From Macrostomum hystrix (Eukaryota > Platyhelminthes > Macrostomidae): a stretch of DNA of 64,000 bases. The notes under the pieces were generated by a model. That model worked only from the letters and a program-made list of their open reading frames with translations. It was not told the DNA's origin and did no database searches. A program made the position numbers and the translations under genes. The stretch is taken from assembly GCA_950097015.1 (NCBI GenBank), contig CATNEN010000008.1:2914001-2978000 (forward strand). The letters are read 5' to 3'. Below, one piece after another: positions 1 to 12,137 of this stretch; position 1 is the stretch's first letter, and each line of letters starts with the position of its first letter.

Positions 1-867
1 TTTAAAAGCCTGGGAAGGCTGCACTGAGGCCAGAACCATTGAATAACTCGACGGCCTGAAGAGCTGGCGACTTGATTCTTGTTTCAGAAGATGTGCAACA
101 AATAGTTGGCCCGTGTTCTTGAGTTTCGTGTGCTTGCGTTGTTCCGTTCGGGTGCAACACAAAAAATGGTCAGGGGAGATCCCCCCTCTGGTAGATCTAC
201 TGTTAAATTAGTACTTTTGCGCATCGAGTCAATTCCAGCACGGATCCAGACTGTTTAGTCCACTAACTGAGACCTCCAGTATTTACATCAGATCTGAAGA
301 GGAAGAAAATCAAGAAATAACAGTTTATCTCTTGAGTAGCATCGCTTGCGTAGGCGCCACTGGGATTTCACTGCATGGTAGGGAATAGGAAATATTATGG
401 TTTGAAGCCGGTTCTAAAAAGTCACTGCCTGTAGTATTTCTCAAACATGCTTCATGTTGCGTCAATCAAAATGAGCTTGCTTACGTAAAAACAACCCAAT
501 AGGCCATTGTGTCCGCTTTTGCATGCTAGCAATGCGCTCATGGCTCATGACCATTATTTAAATGCATTTCTAAATAATATTTCTACAATTCCTAAAGCGA
601 CTAACATATAGCCATCGTTTATTGCTAAATTGAGCCTGCAGATCCTCCGCAGTCGAGTATGGAATCTAACGACAATAATACTGAAGTCCTGTTTTAGACT
701 TTGTTGATACCGCACCTGTGTTGTATGAGGGAATTACTAAAGCGGCTTTTATACTCAAGCCAATCACTGACTTTTGTGCAGTCAGTCCATGGACTAAAAT
801 TTGTCTTTATTGCGCAGGTTTTTTCTTCCAAAAATTGGATTTATTGTTTCAACACCGTCACTGCATC
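1..867. other. AT-rich stretch without a recognised gene
   Basis: I see no convincing coding region, RNA gene or repeat here. A short match to the SINE motif gtccatggact near 785-797 is too small to call a copy. Confidence 0.5.
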
Positions 868-1122
868 CACGTGATTAGCGAGAGCTCGATTCCACAACTA
901 GGCGACCGAGAGAAGGCTTGGGGCTTGTCGTGCAATTTACGTTACGCCCTTAAGGGGCAACCTCCAAGGCACAGTGAGAGTGTACACTGACGGCCGATGT
1001 ACACACCTGTGTGAGAGTGTGCCTGTGTACGGTATCTGAGTCTGTGTGTGCTCAGGAGTCAGCGAAATCGGCAGAATGGCCTCCTCGCTGGCTGCGCGTC
1101 TAATGTCACGAAAATGATGTTC
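868..1122 (+). mobile_element. SINE family 1, 5'-truncated copy
   Basis: The segment shares several blocks with the fuller copy at 15985-16271, which is in the opposite orientation. The shared blocks are gagctcgattcc (a B-box-like motif), gagagaaggcttggg, cagtgagagtgtacac, gctcaggagtcagcgaaat and cctcctcgctggctgcg. The A-box end is missing, so this is a truncated tRNA-derived SINE. Confidence 0.7.
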
Positions 1123-1334
1123 CATTGCTCACAGACCTGCAATTATTATTATATCATTACATGCATTAGTGATTCTATGCATTTGATTCTCAATTAGACG
1201 GAATAGTCTCATGGGCCACCTCTGTTGCACATTTACACCCGGAGTCCTATTCGACCATCAGAGTCTGCTCAGCAGGAGTACAACTCGCAATATCGCAATC
1301 AATAGTACATTTTATCCGTTTCTTTTATCCGTAA

Positions 1335-1338
<4 letters not shown>

Positions 1339-1369
<31 letters not shown>
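1339..1369. repeat. (TA)n microsatellite
   Basis: About 31 bases of alternating T and A, followed by ...cgagtatataa. Confidence 0.95.
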
Positions 1370-1370
<1 letters not shown>

Positions 1371-1828
1371 GAGTATATAAATATGCCTTTTGCCCAACCC
1401 AACTTCTGACGAAACAAAAGTCAATATTTTGTCCATGCGATAAGTTGAGTTCAAGCATTCATTTCAGCATTTCCATAGCAATTTTCAATTCAATGTAGGT
1501 CTTACACATTCGTGCACTTCTGTTTGATAAAAGGCTGCCTGCATTAACAGTGCCATAATGCATCTCTTGCTCATACATCTCTATGCATGACTGTGTAGAC
1601 ATCGGGTCAGAGTGAGCAGAATGCTAGTCACATGTCATCATTGCAAGTAGACGACGTTGCAGAAGAGATTAACTTATCCGATCGAGTCCAGACAATCTTC
1701 AGATGAAACCGTCTATCATTGGTCAGGATGGGACTTGGGATTGAACAACAGCTGACAGGCTCCACGAAGACACTTTAATTTTCTTGCTAATTGAAAATAG
1801 CTAATCCAGGAAGTGAATTATTCCAATA

Positions 1829-2160
1829 TTATTGCATTGTTGCCACCTCAATCGAAGACTCCGACTTGAGAACTCTTTCACTCAAACTGATCACAGTGGC
1901 CCGCGAGGTCCCACAGACATTTTTTGCAACAAAAAACTGAGGAAATGAGCCAGCTGGGTCGGCGAAAAGTACTTTTACTTCTGCGTGAATGCCTTGACCG
2001 AGGCAAAGGCAAATGTTGAAACAAGCATTTGGTTGAGCCAAATACTTTTCCAGTTCTTGTGTGCCCGATTCAAGATCACAAAGCGAACACACACGGACAG
2101 GGATTAAACAAAAGGTGGCGAAACTTAGACAAACAAGCAGCACCTCACCGAGACACTAAT
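1829..2160 (-). CDS. possible small secreted protein or last exon (doubtful)
   Basis: Read on the minus strand, this frame is open for about 104 codons to a stop at 1829. It begins with a hydrophobic, signal-peptide-like stretch (LLVCLSFATFCLIPVRVCS), and several cysteines follow. There is no ATG at its start: the frame opens at GTG near 2143, just after an in-frame TAG that forms part of a possible 3' splice site. It could therefore be a terminal exon. I do not recognise the family, and no poly(A) signal or partner exon was found. Chance is a real alternative. Confidence 0.2.
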
Positions 2161-2394
2161 TTCTATCCTTTTTTATCCTATTTGAGCACACGGTGGCAGA
2201 TTGACAATGTCCTTGCTCTACTCACTGAGCATTCGATTCTATCTACTTGTATATTCAATTGAGCATTTTGCATATTCAGCTTCGTAGCAATTAACACTAG
2301 GAATGCTCTGACCAAAATATTATGCCTAGTTTTAAGTCCAAGATTACGTATATAATCATTAGACTCGACTAGGAAACCACAAGTTTGCAAACTG

Positions 2395-2620
2395 CCAATT
2401 GATTGCACCTGTCCTAAATGGGTCAGATGTGCAGCCGACAGCACAGCCTCTGCTTTTGCAGTCCATGGACTGGGAAACGCCACAGATTCATTCCTGAGGT
2501 ACCCATTTAACACCTAGGTGAACGGAATCAATACAGAACTAATTGTCTTGCTTACGGACACATTGTTCCAGGGAATTCGGGAATCGAACCCCCGACATTC
2601 AAGTCGTCCAATAGGTGTTA
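2395..2620 (-). mobile_element. SINE family 2 copy
   Basis: This is a degenerate copy of the element at 12138-12422 in the same orientation. It keeps gcacctgtcc, cagatgtgcagccgacag, the palindromic cagtccatggactg, gggaatcgaacccccgac and the attcaagtcgt part of the tRNA-like head. The A-box end is lost. Confidence 0.75.
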
Positions 2621-5600
2621 ATTCTACCCGTTCAATTTGAGAAATATTTATTTTATAGAAAACTTCAAAATTTCTCATTTTTAACGACAGAAGAAAGAGT
2701 TGCTGGGGTAGAAACTCGGGTAAGTGTCCAAATCGTTCCATTCAAACTGCGAATTGTTAAATCCCAATTTTTCGCATTGTATACAATACAATCCAATTGC
2801 ATTTCACTAGGATTATTCAGATTCGTCAAATCCCATGCAGTTTCTAGGAAAACATATTTCACATTTCAAATATCGAATCGTATGCAACGAAATTTGTGGA
2901 TCTGGCTTAAATAACGAGTATCGTTAATCAGCCGGAACGCACTTCTACGCTCTTTACCTGCGAATATACGGGAGGCCTTCAAAGGTTCTTCAAAGGTTAA
3001 GAGCTGTGGTTTGCAAGAAATAATTTTATCTAAACTCTTTATTTGTCGACTCAATAATAATTGAAAGCATGCAAATGAGTCCCGAGTTGGAGTTTGTCTG
3101 CACGCCAATCAGACACTGAAAAACTTTATTCTCTCCATTAATGCAGGCTCTTCTGCTTCTCAACCAAGCTCTTTGTCACAATTCACCAAAGGTTTAGAGC
3201 AGAAAACATTGAATTTCAGTTCCCTAAAATTGTAGCGCCACTTCAAGTGAGTACGACAGGCTTCGACTGTATGCAGAATGCATTTTCTGTGTATAAAAAA
3301 TTCTCTTAGACGCTTGAAGACAGACAGGCAATTGGAAGTGACAGTTGCTTTGGGACTTAAAAATGCACTCAAGATTGCACCTAGTTCTGCCAGTGGGTCT
3401 AATCAACCAGCGTTTATCAATTGTTCAAATTCCAACTCTTCCTAGAGCTGTTGGACCTCTATGTTCTCAAGTGAAGGATGTTGGCGATGTCACTGAAGGC
3501 TTTGCGTCACAACTAATGGAAACGAGTTCCAGTAATTATTAAAATAGCTTTCTCGTTCAACACACTCAGAGACGCAAATGTTTATGTAGCTAAATCCAGG
3601 AAATCATAGTGGCGGTTTAAACTAGAGGATCAGCAATGTCCAAAGCCGATTAATTCGCAGATTGATTTCCGGAATTGCCTTCAAAAGTTTCATCTCTAGA
3701 AAGAAAATGTTCTGAATTGTTTATCCTTCTCCATAAAACTTTTTGTTCCGTTTGAAACGTTGGATATCGCTTTAGAAGCGGCACACGCACAGTTTCCCTT
3801 ATTTGGGCACCCCATCTACAGTCGCTTTCGAAATAAGCTTCGCCTTTGCGAGCTCGCTTTCTTAGAATTCGAGTGCCACGGGAGACGAGTTGAAGATCTG
3901 GCGGGAACACAGATGAAAAGGCGGCTTAATGCGGGGCATTATTTAATAGTCCCACACGGCGTCCCAGCGGAGAGCACATGCTGAGCTCCGGGCTCTCGTT
4001 CGCATTGCTATTATGTTATTTGGGCTTTCGTTTTTCGCATTCTAGTGCAAGCCACGGGTATATACACTTTCTACCCAAGTTGCTTTTTGACGCAAGCCTT
4101 CAACATATTTTTGTTCATCGTCTGGCCGCTCGGCGCAGGCCGACTTCGAGTTCCCGAGCTGCGGTGCGAGAAATCGCCCAGGGCTGAATTAACTTCCTGA
4201 CCGAACGAACTTACCGGTCCTTTCACTCCTCGCTCCCAGTCTCTCGCTCGCTCAGTCTACGCTCCGCTATTCAACTAAACAGCTCCCCCTCCCTTGCTCA
4301 AACTCTCTCCGTTAGAGGAGCACAGGAAGACGGAGAACACGCGAACATAGTCACGAGCAGCGACACGTTTTATAACAATGTCGTTGAGGCTTGCAGTTCA
4401 TCCGCATAGTCCCCATGGGATACCCGAGCAAACCCCAATCCACAAACCAGCTGCCTCACGGGAGTGCGGCCAAATTTCCGATAAACTTTTTTTGTAAGCA
4501 GCTGTCGCATTTGCATTTCGAAATTAGCTGGCAATTGAAGGCAGGTTATGTGCAAGTCAGCAGGACATTGCAGCAGGTCTGACGTAGGCAAACGAGTCTC
4601 GCCTGACTGTTGATCATGGTATAATGTTACATTTATCAAATTTCGACAAAGACTCTTTAGGCCTTAATTTGACGATCCGCAGCTTAGGTGGACGCGCACT
4701 TCAGAGCCAATAATGTTTTGAGTCATCGGCGAGTGCAGCCACTCTATCAGCCAAGCCATCATTCACTTTAACCGCGCAGTGCAGTCGCCAATTTTGTCGA
4801 ACAAACAAAGCCATCGTTTGACTCCGCAAAAAACAGGCCATCTGTTTTCAATGCTTCGGCAGAAAAAGTTAATTAACTGGCCAGCTCTCAATCACGGGAC
4901 CACCTGAGGAGCTAGTGAAATTCAATAGAGCAAGGCTTTACCTAGCGAACCAATTCTCAAACGCTTGATTCGTTATGCTTACTCAAGTCTGTCAGAGCGG
5001 TTCTCCGCGCAAAAAAGGATGACATGGGAGCCCTGAAAAAGATTAGTCAGATTTTTCTTTTCTTCCAAGAGCCTGCGATCGTATCAGGCAATAAAACAGT
5101 GCACCGCTTTCTCTGGACCTCCTTGGTGCTATCGGCGCTAAAAAAAAGAGACTGAAATAATTTATGACAGGAATTTCTGTCGGTCGTGCTCTGCACAGCC
5201 AGTCAATAATTGTCGTCAACGTCCATCGCTCGATTTTGTAGTTTCTTTGCATTTTAATCTCTCCCTCTTAAATGAACCGTTTTTAATGACCTTGTCGTCT
5301 TCTTTATTTGGCATCCTCGTCGTTCTGTTGAACGAGCATTAGCGAAGCAGCCGCCACTCTCCCAGCAGTTATTCGATGTTGTACTTTGCGACTATTGTCA
5401 CGATCACAAATGAGTCAACTCAAAACATATCAGAAAAATCGTGCAGCTTCGCAATCTTGATTACATGCCGTTGAACTTCTTAAAAATATCATTTTCTTCT
5501 TCAAAATTTGGCGAACAAATCCAAAAAGTAAATGAAATTTAGATTGTCACGCAGAAATCATCTAAAAGAGAGACTAACCAAGACACCGCGATGCCATGAG

Positions 5601-5970
5601 TCAACGACAGTTGTCAGCTGTTCACTACTAATGAAAATCTGGAATGGAAATCGAAACACACATTCATCAGTGTTGGAGAGATGCATCAAGTGTGTAGGGG
5701 TGAGGGGAAAACAGGTACCGCGTACAGGGCATCGCAGAGACCAAACGGAGACTAATTGCTTTAAGTTTCAATTTTCTCGCGGTCTTTAGCATCAAATTTA
5801 GATTAATTGCGAGCACGGCAGATCGGTGGAATTATGTTGCCGCTTTATTAGGCATGCAACGGATTTCGCCTGTGGGGGGGCGGATTTGCTGGACGGAATG
5901 AATCCATCTACACCCAATGGGAATCCAGTAACAAGACAGCGGGGGTGGAAGGCGGCTGAGGGGATGGAAC
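2621..5970. other. 3.3 kb without a supported gene
   Basis: Only short open frames without ATG context, homology or splice signals occur here. The segment 4200-4330 is pyrimidine-rich (repeated ctcgctc and tctctc), like a 5' UTR or promoter tract, but no gene is attached to it. The last part, 5820-5970, is GC-rich and upstream of the precursor gene. Confidence 0.5.
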
Positions 5971-5974
5971 AAGC

Positions 5975-5981
5975 TATAAAT
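5975..5981 (+). promoter_or_regulatory. TATA box of the repeat-precursor gene
   Basis: A TATAAAT motif lies about 150 bases before the ATG at 6124. This predicts transcription starting near 6003-6008. Confidence 0.6.
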
Positions 5982-6123
5982 TCGCCACCACTATCTAGAG
6001 CTCCCAGTTGCTGCTCTCCAATTTAGAAGGCTTCACAACAACTACCAAATTTGCTTCTTGTCAGAATTAAAGGAAAAAGCTGTCGGTTACTTGCTGCGCC
6101 ACATCAACCCAGCTAACCGAGAT

Positions 6124-6756
6124 ATGTTTGCGTCGAGCTGCGGAATCGTTCGTGCACTTGCCTACGGGCTGCTACTTCTAGCTGTCGCTGCCGCAGCCCG
6201 GGCTGCAAGCGCTCCCGTCGCCTCTGCTGACGCTGTGGAACACACCCACCACGACCATCAAGTTGCGAAGCGATTCTTTGGTGGTGACCGTTACAAGAAG
6301 TTTCTTGACCCCAATGACCGCTTCAAGAAGTTTTTCGAAGGGAGCGATCGCTACAAACGGTTTTTCGAGGATAATGATCGCTTCAAGAGGTTCCTAGAAG
6401 CGAACGATCGGTACAAGAAGTTCCTTGATACTAACGACCGCTTCAAGAAGTTCTTCGAGGCTAACGATCGTTTTAAGAGGTTCCTGGAGACTAACGACCG
6501 CTACAAGAAGTTCTTTGAGGGGAACGACCGCTTCAAGAAGTTCTTCGAGGCTAACGACCGCTTCAAGAAGTTCTTTGAGGCTAACGATCGTTTTAAGAGG
6601 TTCCTGGAGACTAACGACCGCTACAAGAAGTTCTTTGAGGGGAACGACCGCTTCAAGAAGTTCTTTGAGGCTAACGATCGCTTCAAGAGGTTCCTGGAGA
6701 CCAACGACCGCTACAAGAAGTTCTTTGAGGCTAACGACCGCTTTAAGCGAGCCTGA
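6124..6756 (+). CDS. secreted precursor with sixteen 10-residue basic/aromatic repeats (neuropeptide-like)
   Basis: The protein has 210 residues from the first ATG in frame. Residues 1 to about 28 form a signal peptide (MFASSCGIVRALAYGLLLLA, then AVAAAARA). A short His-rich spacer ends in a Lys-Arg site (VAKR, about residue 49). From there to the end run sixteen copies of a decapeptide of pattern N-D-R-[YF]-K-[KR]-F-[FL]-[ED]-x, encoded by 30-bp DNA repeats. Every repeat holds one KK or KR pair, so prohormone-convertase cleavage would release near-identical octapeptides of type F-[FL]-E-x-N-D-R-[FY]. They carry no Gly for amidation. TATA box and AATAAA frame a single-exon gene. I do not know this family. 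A structural or antimicrobial repeat protein is the alternative to a neuropeptide precursor. Confidence 0.8.
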   Translation: MFASSCGIVRALAYGLLLLAVAAAARAASAPVASADAVEHTHHDHQVAKRFFGGDRYKKFLDPNDRFKKFFEGSDRYKRFFEDNDRFKRFLEANDRYKKFLDTNDRFKKFFEANDRFKRFLETNDRYKKFFEGNDRFKKFFEANDRFKKFFEANDRFKRFLETNDRYKKFFEGNDRFKKFFEANDRFKRFLETNDRYKKFFEANDRFKRA

Positions 6757-6886
6757 AGTGAAGGAAGCTATGAACTGAAAGAATTCTGATGAAACTGCTG
6801 AATGCTAGCTGTGGCAGAGCAAGCGACAAGATTAAGAACAGCAATAACAATTTTCTCATAAGAGTTCACGCACTTTGATTCGCTGT

Positions 6887-6892
6887 AATAAA
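6887..6892 (+). terminator. poly(A) signal AATAAA
   Basis: A canonical AATAAA lies 131 bases after the stop codon of the repeat-precursor gene, giving a transcript of about 0.9 kb. Confidence 0.7.
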
Positions 6893-7198
6893 CATTGCTA
6901 ACCAGCGGTGGGAGTTTTTTAGATACTTAGATAGTCTGCGCTGTGGAGAGATTAAAATTCAGAAGCATACAGCTTGCAAAGATTAATAGAACAAGCAATA
7001 CATTTCTGGTCATATTGGACCTTACGGCTTTTTCTTTACTGTTCGTCCTTTCTGGTTTCTTCAAAAGCTAATTAAGATTATTTCTAAAATATACAAGAAA
7101 GCGAGACGTTTATCTGTCAAATGGATCATATCTGACTAACTGTTCATTTTGGTTGTAGCTCGTAGATTCAGTTGCTCTTGGAGCAAAGATGCAATCAT

Positions 7199-7345
7199 TA
7201 TTTTTAATCCCGTCGATTAACTCTGATCCCGAAGATTATCTCTGATTCGGTAGATTATCTTTGATCCCATAGATTATCACTGATTCGGTAGATTATCTCT
7301 GATTCGGTAGATTATCTTTGATTCGGTAGATTATATTTGATATTG
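7199..7345. repeat. 19-bp minisatellite
   Basis: About seven imperfect copies of gattcggtagattatctct. Some copies read gatcccatagattat or gatcccgaagattat. Confidence 0.9.
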
Positions 7346-8120
7346 TTTCTGATTTCTTACCGGCAGTCAGATTACCGGCATCCCGCTTTTAGTGACTCGC
7401 CGAGTTTATTAAAGTGCAACGAACTCTAGCCGACTCAGCAGAACAAACCCGGAGCCCACCTGGAATTTCGATCGATGCTCCGCGTCTTAGAAAATTGTGA
7501 GAGAGCATCAGCAGCTGGTCAGTGGGAATTCAATTTCTATTCATTAAAGAAATCGAATTTAATATTCATTGCAGGAAAAGGAATCGGGGCTCGCGAGTGG
7601 AAAGCTGATAAAGAATTTTGTTCAGTCGTCTGTAACTCTAAAAGTATCATTTAGTGTGGCTCAGCTGGTCTCAATCTGAAGTTTTCTGAGCCAAGCTCAT
7701 TCGTTTTTCTACAAAGTTATGCGATCATAAAGTGCATTATTTTTTGCAACGATTATGTACGAGTATATTTCAACGAATTACCGGGAGTAGAAATAGTGTT
7801 GAGATTCTCAAAAACAAAATTTGTACTTTTGTCTTCATTCTGTCTATTCTGTCTAGCTCAATGGCAAACATTTCTGAATTAAATTTCACAAAGTGTATTT
7901 TAACCTTTCGTCTTTTCCTGCTTGGCTTAGAGAATGTTTTCATGTGTGCTAATAATCTTAGCTTCATGCACAGTCCTGTGGGAAATTTTATTTATTAATA
8001 TTTAATTACTACTCAAGTAATTACATGCATTTGCGCTTAAAGAAGACAGTATTTAGAGTTTTAACGATACTTGGCGAGGCATGGTCTTGCATGAGCTGAT
8101 TGAACCAACTCATCATATCT
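7346..8120. other. AT-rich stretch without a gene
   Basis: No coding or repeat signal found. An open frame at 7732-7998 is AT-driven and has no homology I recognise. Confidence 0.45.
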
Positions 8121-8145
8121 GAGAGTATAAAATAGCTCAAATACT

Positions 8146-9108
8146 TCCCTACATCACACAGATAACAGCCCTCAGCCAGCTCCTCCCTACATCACACCTC
8201 AGATAACAGCCCCTCAGCTAGCTCCTCCCTACATCACACCTCAGATAACAGCCCCTCAGCTAGCTCCTCCCTACATCACACCTTAGATAACAGCCCTCAG
8301 CCAGCTCCTCCCTACATCACACCCCAGATAAAAGCCCTTCAGCAAGCTCCTCCCTACATCACACCTTAGATAACAGCCCTTCAGCAAGCTCCTCCCTACA
8401 TCACACCTCAGATAACAGCCCCTCAGCTAGCTCCTCCGTACATCACACCTTAGATAACAGCCCCTCAGCTAGCTCCACCCTACATCACACCTCAGATAAC
8501 AGCCCCTCAGCAAGCTCCTCCCTACATCACACCCCAGATAACAGCCCTTCAGCAAGCTCCTCCCTACATCACACCTCAGATAACAGCCCTTCAGCAAGCT
8601 CCTCCCTACATCACACCTCACATAACAGCCCCTCAGCTAGCTCCTCCGTACATCACACCTCAGATAACAGCCCCTCAGCTAGCTCCACCCTACATCACAC
8701 CTCAGATAACAGCCCCTCAGCAAGCTCCTCCCTACATCACACCCCAGATAACAGCCCTTCAGCAAGCTCCTCCCTACATCACACCTTAGATAACAGCCCT
8801 TCAGCAAGCTCCTCCCTACATCACACCTCAGATAACAGCCCCTCAGCTAGCTCCTCCGTACATCACACCTCAGATAACAGCCCCTCAGCAAGCTCCTCCC
8901 TACATCACACAGATAACAGCCCCTCAGCTAGCTCCTCCCTACATCACACCTCAGATAACAGCCCCTCAGCTAGCTCCTCCCTACATCACACAGATAACAG
9001 CCCTTCAGCAAGCTCCTCCCTACATCACACCTCAGATAACAGCCCCTCAGCTAGCTCCTCCCTACATCACACAGATAACAGCCCGTCAGTCAGCTAAACA
9101 CCACATCA
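8146..9108. repeat. 42-bp minisatellite, about 23 copies
   Basis: Units of about 42 bp (some 39 or 41) contain ccctacatcacacctcagat followed by aacagcccctcagctagctcc. Variant units lack three bases (cacacagataac). A TATAAAA motif at 8126-8132 stands just before the array. The plus-strand frame ending at the TAA at 9095 stays open from about 8290 because most length changes are multiples of three. It would encode a Ser-rich 14-residue repeat (SLHHTSDNSPSASS), but there is no ATG. Confidence 0.9.
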
Positions 9109-9634
9109 CACCTTTAAAAAACTCAACTAGAAGCAAGTTTTGTTTTGTTCGGTCTCGAAATAAATGTAAAATATGCTTTGCAGGAATGCCTCTAAAATTG
9201 CCATAGACCAAATTAGCAAATAGCAAATATTAATAATATTTCCAGGAACCAAGAGCTTGCTACATGTAAAAAATATAGAAAAAAGCAGCCAGGTCACAGT
9301 CATTTTTATTATTTCCTGCCAGCAATATTGAATGTGTCATTTAAGCAGCCAACAATGAGCTCAGCAATATATCTTAGCTCCGTCAACAAAATAGAAGAAG
9401 GCGCTATAGACAGAATTTCCAAAAATCAAATCGCCAATCAGGAGCAGAGTCGGTTTCTTGCAGTTGTGAGTACTAATTTTAACTTATGCATTGTCACTAA
9501 ATATGACACCGTCTTGTTTCTAGAGCGGAAAATCCTATTATCCATTAAGAAATTTCTCAGAGGTGCACACGATTAAAAATATTGTTGGATGTGTATAGAT
9601 GGCTAGAAATCACACCTTTGTCCATGCTCGTGTA

Positions 9635-9790
9635 CAACTGTTCAGTCCGTGGACAGGGAGGCTGCCACACCCGCATGAATTTCTACACCAGCTGATGCTG
9701 GTACCCATAGCTGCTGCTAGAGTTAGGTGAGCTCAAGCACTGATAAAAATAATTAAGGTTGGTTTAAAGGACACGAATAGCTTCTATTAG
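9635..9790 (-). mobile_element. SINE family 2 fragment
   Basis: It matches the middle of the 12138-12422 copy: cagtccgtggac, gccacacccgcatgaat, agctgatgctggtacccat, ggtgagctcaagcactga and aaaggacacgaat. The tRNA-like head and the distal tail are missing. Confidence 0.65.
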
Positions 9791-9935
9791 GCTGAGATGT
9801 TGCACGCATGTGAATTAGCGGAATGACGGTAATCGGCGAATTGTTGCGCGACCCTTAGCATATCATCATTAGTACGACTTGACGAACAAGGGAAAAAAGC
9901 AACAAAAATGTTTGCACACACACACACAAACACAG

Positions 9936-11329
9936 GTCGTCCATGTGGCATTGATCCTGCTGACCTTACTCGGCCTGACTGTGTACATAGCCTCCGCTAG
10001 CGCCATCTCCTGCCGCATTATGGACAAGATGATCAAAGCGCAGAGCTGTCACGTGACTGTCAGGCCGTTCTCCAACCTGTGGCAGGCCCCAGTCTACTTT
10101 ATGCTGGCACTGAATGTTGCGGCGGCTGCCCTGTTCCTTCAGGGCCTCATGCTGGGATTCAAAATCGGTCACGGCGACTCCTTCCGGCGAAGTCCTTGTG
10201 TTGTCCCGGTCAGCCTACGAAAATCGTGTGTTAGTGAAAGGTTCGAGATCCTCATTTAGCCATGCACGCGCATCACAAATTCCACATCCTTGACACCATC
10301 CGCATCCTTCCCACCCTCTGCACCCTTCACACCTTCTGCACCCTTCACACCCTCAGCATCCTTCACACCCTCTGCACCGTTCACACCCTTTGCTTCCTTC
10401 ACATCCTCTGCACCCTTCACACCCTCAGCATCCTTCACACCCTCTGCACCCTTCACACCCTCTGCACCCTTCACACCTTCTGCACCCTTCACACCTTCTG
10501 CACCCTTCACACCCTCAGCATCCTTCACACCCTCAGCATCCTTCACACCCTCAGCATCCTTCACACCCTCAGCACCCTTCACACCCTCAGCACCCTTCAC
10601 ACCCTCAGCATCCTTCACACCCTCAGCACCCTTCACACCCTCAGCACCCTTCACACCCTCAGCACCCTTCACACCCTCAGCACCCTTCACACCCTCAGCA
10701 TCCTTCACACCCTCAGCACCCTTCACACCCTCAGCACCCTTCACACCCTCAGCACCCTTCACACCCTCAGCACCCTTCACACCCTCAGCACCCTTCACAC
10801 CCTCTGCACCCTTCACACCCTCAGCACCCTTCACACCCTCAGCACCCTTCACACCCTCAGCACCCTTCACACCCTCAGCATCCTTCACACCCTCAGCACC
10901 CTTCACACCCTCAGCATCCTTCACACCCTCAGCACCCTTCACACCCTCAGCACCCTTCACACCCTCAGCATCCTTCACACCCTCAGCACCCTTCACACCC
11001 TCAGCACCCTTCACACCCTCAGCACCCTTCACACCCTCAGCACCCTTCACACCCTCAGCACCCTTCACATTGATCGCACCAGTGTTCTATTAGTACAGCT
11101 GAAGCCCATTTATCAACATTGCAGCGCCTTGGATGGCAGTGTGTTGCGCCTTGTCTACACGACTCGATGCAGCGACGATGTCGTAATCCGGGCCCAGCTG
11201 CCGTCCAGTAATTCTGGCTCAAAAAAGTCGCGCTGGAATGGTCAGGGCAGCTTAAGTTACGGGCAAGTAAGCGATCAAAAGCAACAACAGCAGCAGCTGC
11301 TGAGGCGCCAGCAGTTTTCAATGTGGTGA
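9936..11329 (+). CDS. 3' exons of a small multi-pass membrane protein (two exons proposed)
   Basis: Exon A (9936-10208) follows a CA-rich 3' splice site (...aaacacag|GTC). It encodes a hydrophobic helix (VALILLTLLGLTVYIASASA), a loop with two cysteines (ISCRIMDKMIKAQSCHV) and a second helix (YFMLALNVAAAALFLQGLML). A donor at CCCG|GTCAGC keeps phase 0. Exon B (11099-11329) starts after gtacag, stays in phase and encodes a polar Ser/Gln-rich tail with a QQQQQ run. AATAAA follows near 11559. The 18-bp array lies in the intron. The shape recalls claudin/tetraspan-type proteins, but no signature proves a family. The 5' exons were not found. The exon A donor is the weakest point: the frame also reads on to a stop at 10259. 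Confidence 0.45.
10296..11071. repeat. 18-bp minisatellite, about 43 copies
   Basis: The unit is cacccttcacaccctcag, with variants ctctgcaccc, catccttcac and ttctgc. Since 18 is divisible by three and the unit has no stop in most frames, long artefactual open frames run through it on both strands. Confidence 0.97.
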
Positions 11330-11558
11330 TGATGCTTCTAGCTCTGGACAATTTGTACATAAATGACTCGGTTTCCGTTCAAAACTCCAAAGAATTCGTT
11401 CCTAAACGAATAACCAAACCATGATACGAGTAAAAGCGTATTTACGCAATGACATGTACTTTTGCTTTACTATAGCCAGACATTTTTTTGGAAACTGGTC
11501 CTTTTGTATGTTTTTATCAGTGACAAAATACTTAGTACAACGTAAATAGTGTGTAGTA

Positions 11559-11564
11559 ATAAAA
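11559..11564 (+). terminator. poly(A) signal AATAAA
   Basis: AATAAA occurs in gtagtaataaaaaag, with a second one near 11583. It lies 230 bases after the stop of the proposed exon at 11099-11329. Confidence 0.4.
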
Positions 11565-12137
11565 AAGTATGAGAACTAGCAAATAAAAAGTGCTAAAAAT
11601 GCGATGACAAGTCCCACTTACTTCAATCAGATCATGTCGTTTAGTTTCTTTTATTAAAGAAAACTAAAGCTATTATTCGTTAGCAATATTGAAATTTGAA
11701 GAAAGTGATTAAAAACTATAAAGTTGTTTTTCGCCCAAAAATAATTAATTATCCTTCTAAATAACTTTTCACTAGGTACCGAGGCAAATAATCTCTATTT
11801 TAATTAGCATCAAGTAACAAACGACAGCCAGCGAGCAGTCAACGTTCCTGCTCTTGCGTTTTTATTTAATTTAACGGACGTCTTCAAATCTTTAAGTCAA
11901 GGACCCTAAAAACATGGAATCGACATGGCTGCATCAATTAAGTCTGATATGTAGCTTTTAAATGACATGTTTAATTGACTGGCTCACAAAAACGAAGCTA
12001 AAAACGTAATAACGTCAATTATATGGGAAGACAACTAGTCTCCCAGACGTTATGCCCCCTGTCTGCGAGGTTTATTTCCACGGATCAATTTAATGCACAT
12101 TAATTGTTTCTTCAATAATAATAATTCATAATTTATT

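Noticed and set aside
3978-4187. 69-codon frame with a signal-like start
   Set aside because: Hydrophobic only by chance composition; no promoter, poly(A) signal or family, and it overlaps pyrimidine-rich non-coding text.
10256-11329. Long repeat frames of FTPSAP, HTLSTL and KGAEGV type
   Set aside because: Four overlapping frames on both strands are open at once over the 18-bp minisatellite, so they are not evidence of coding.
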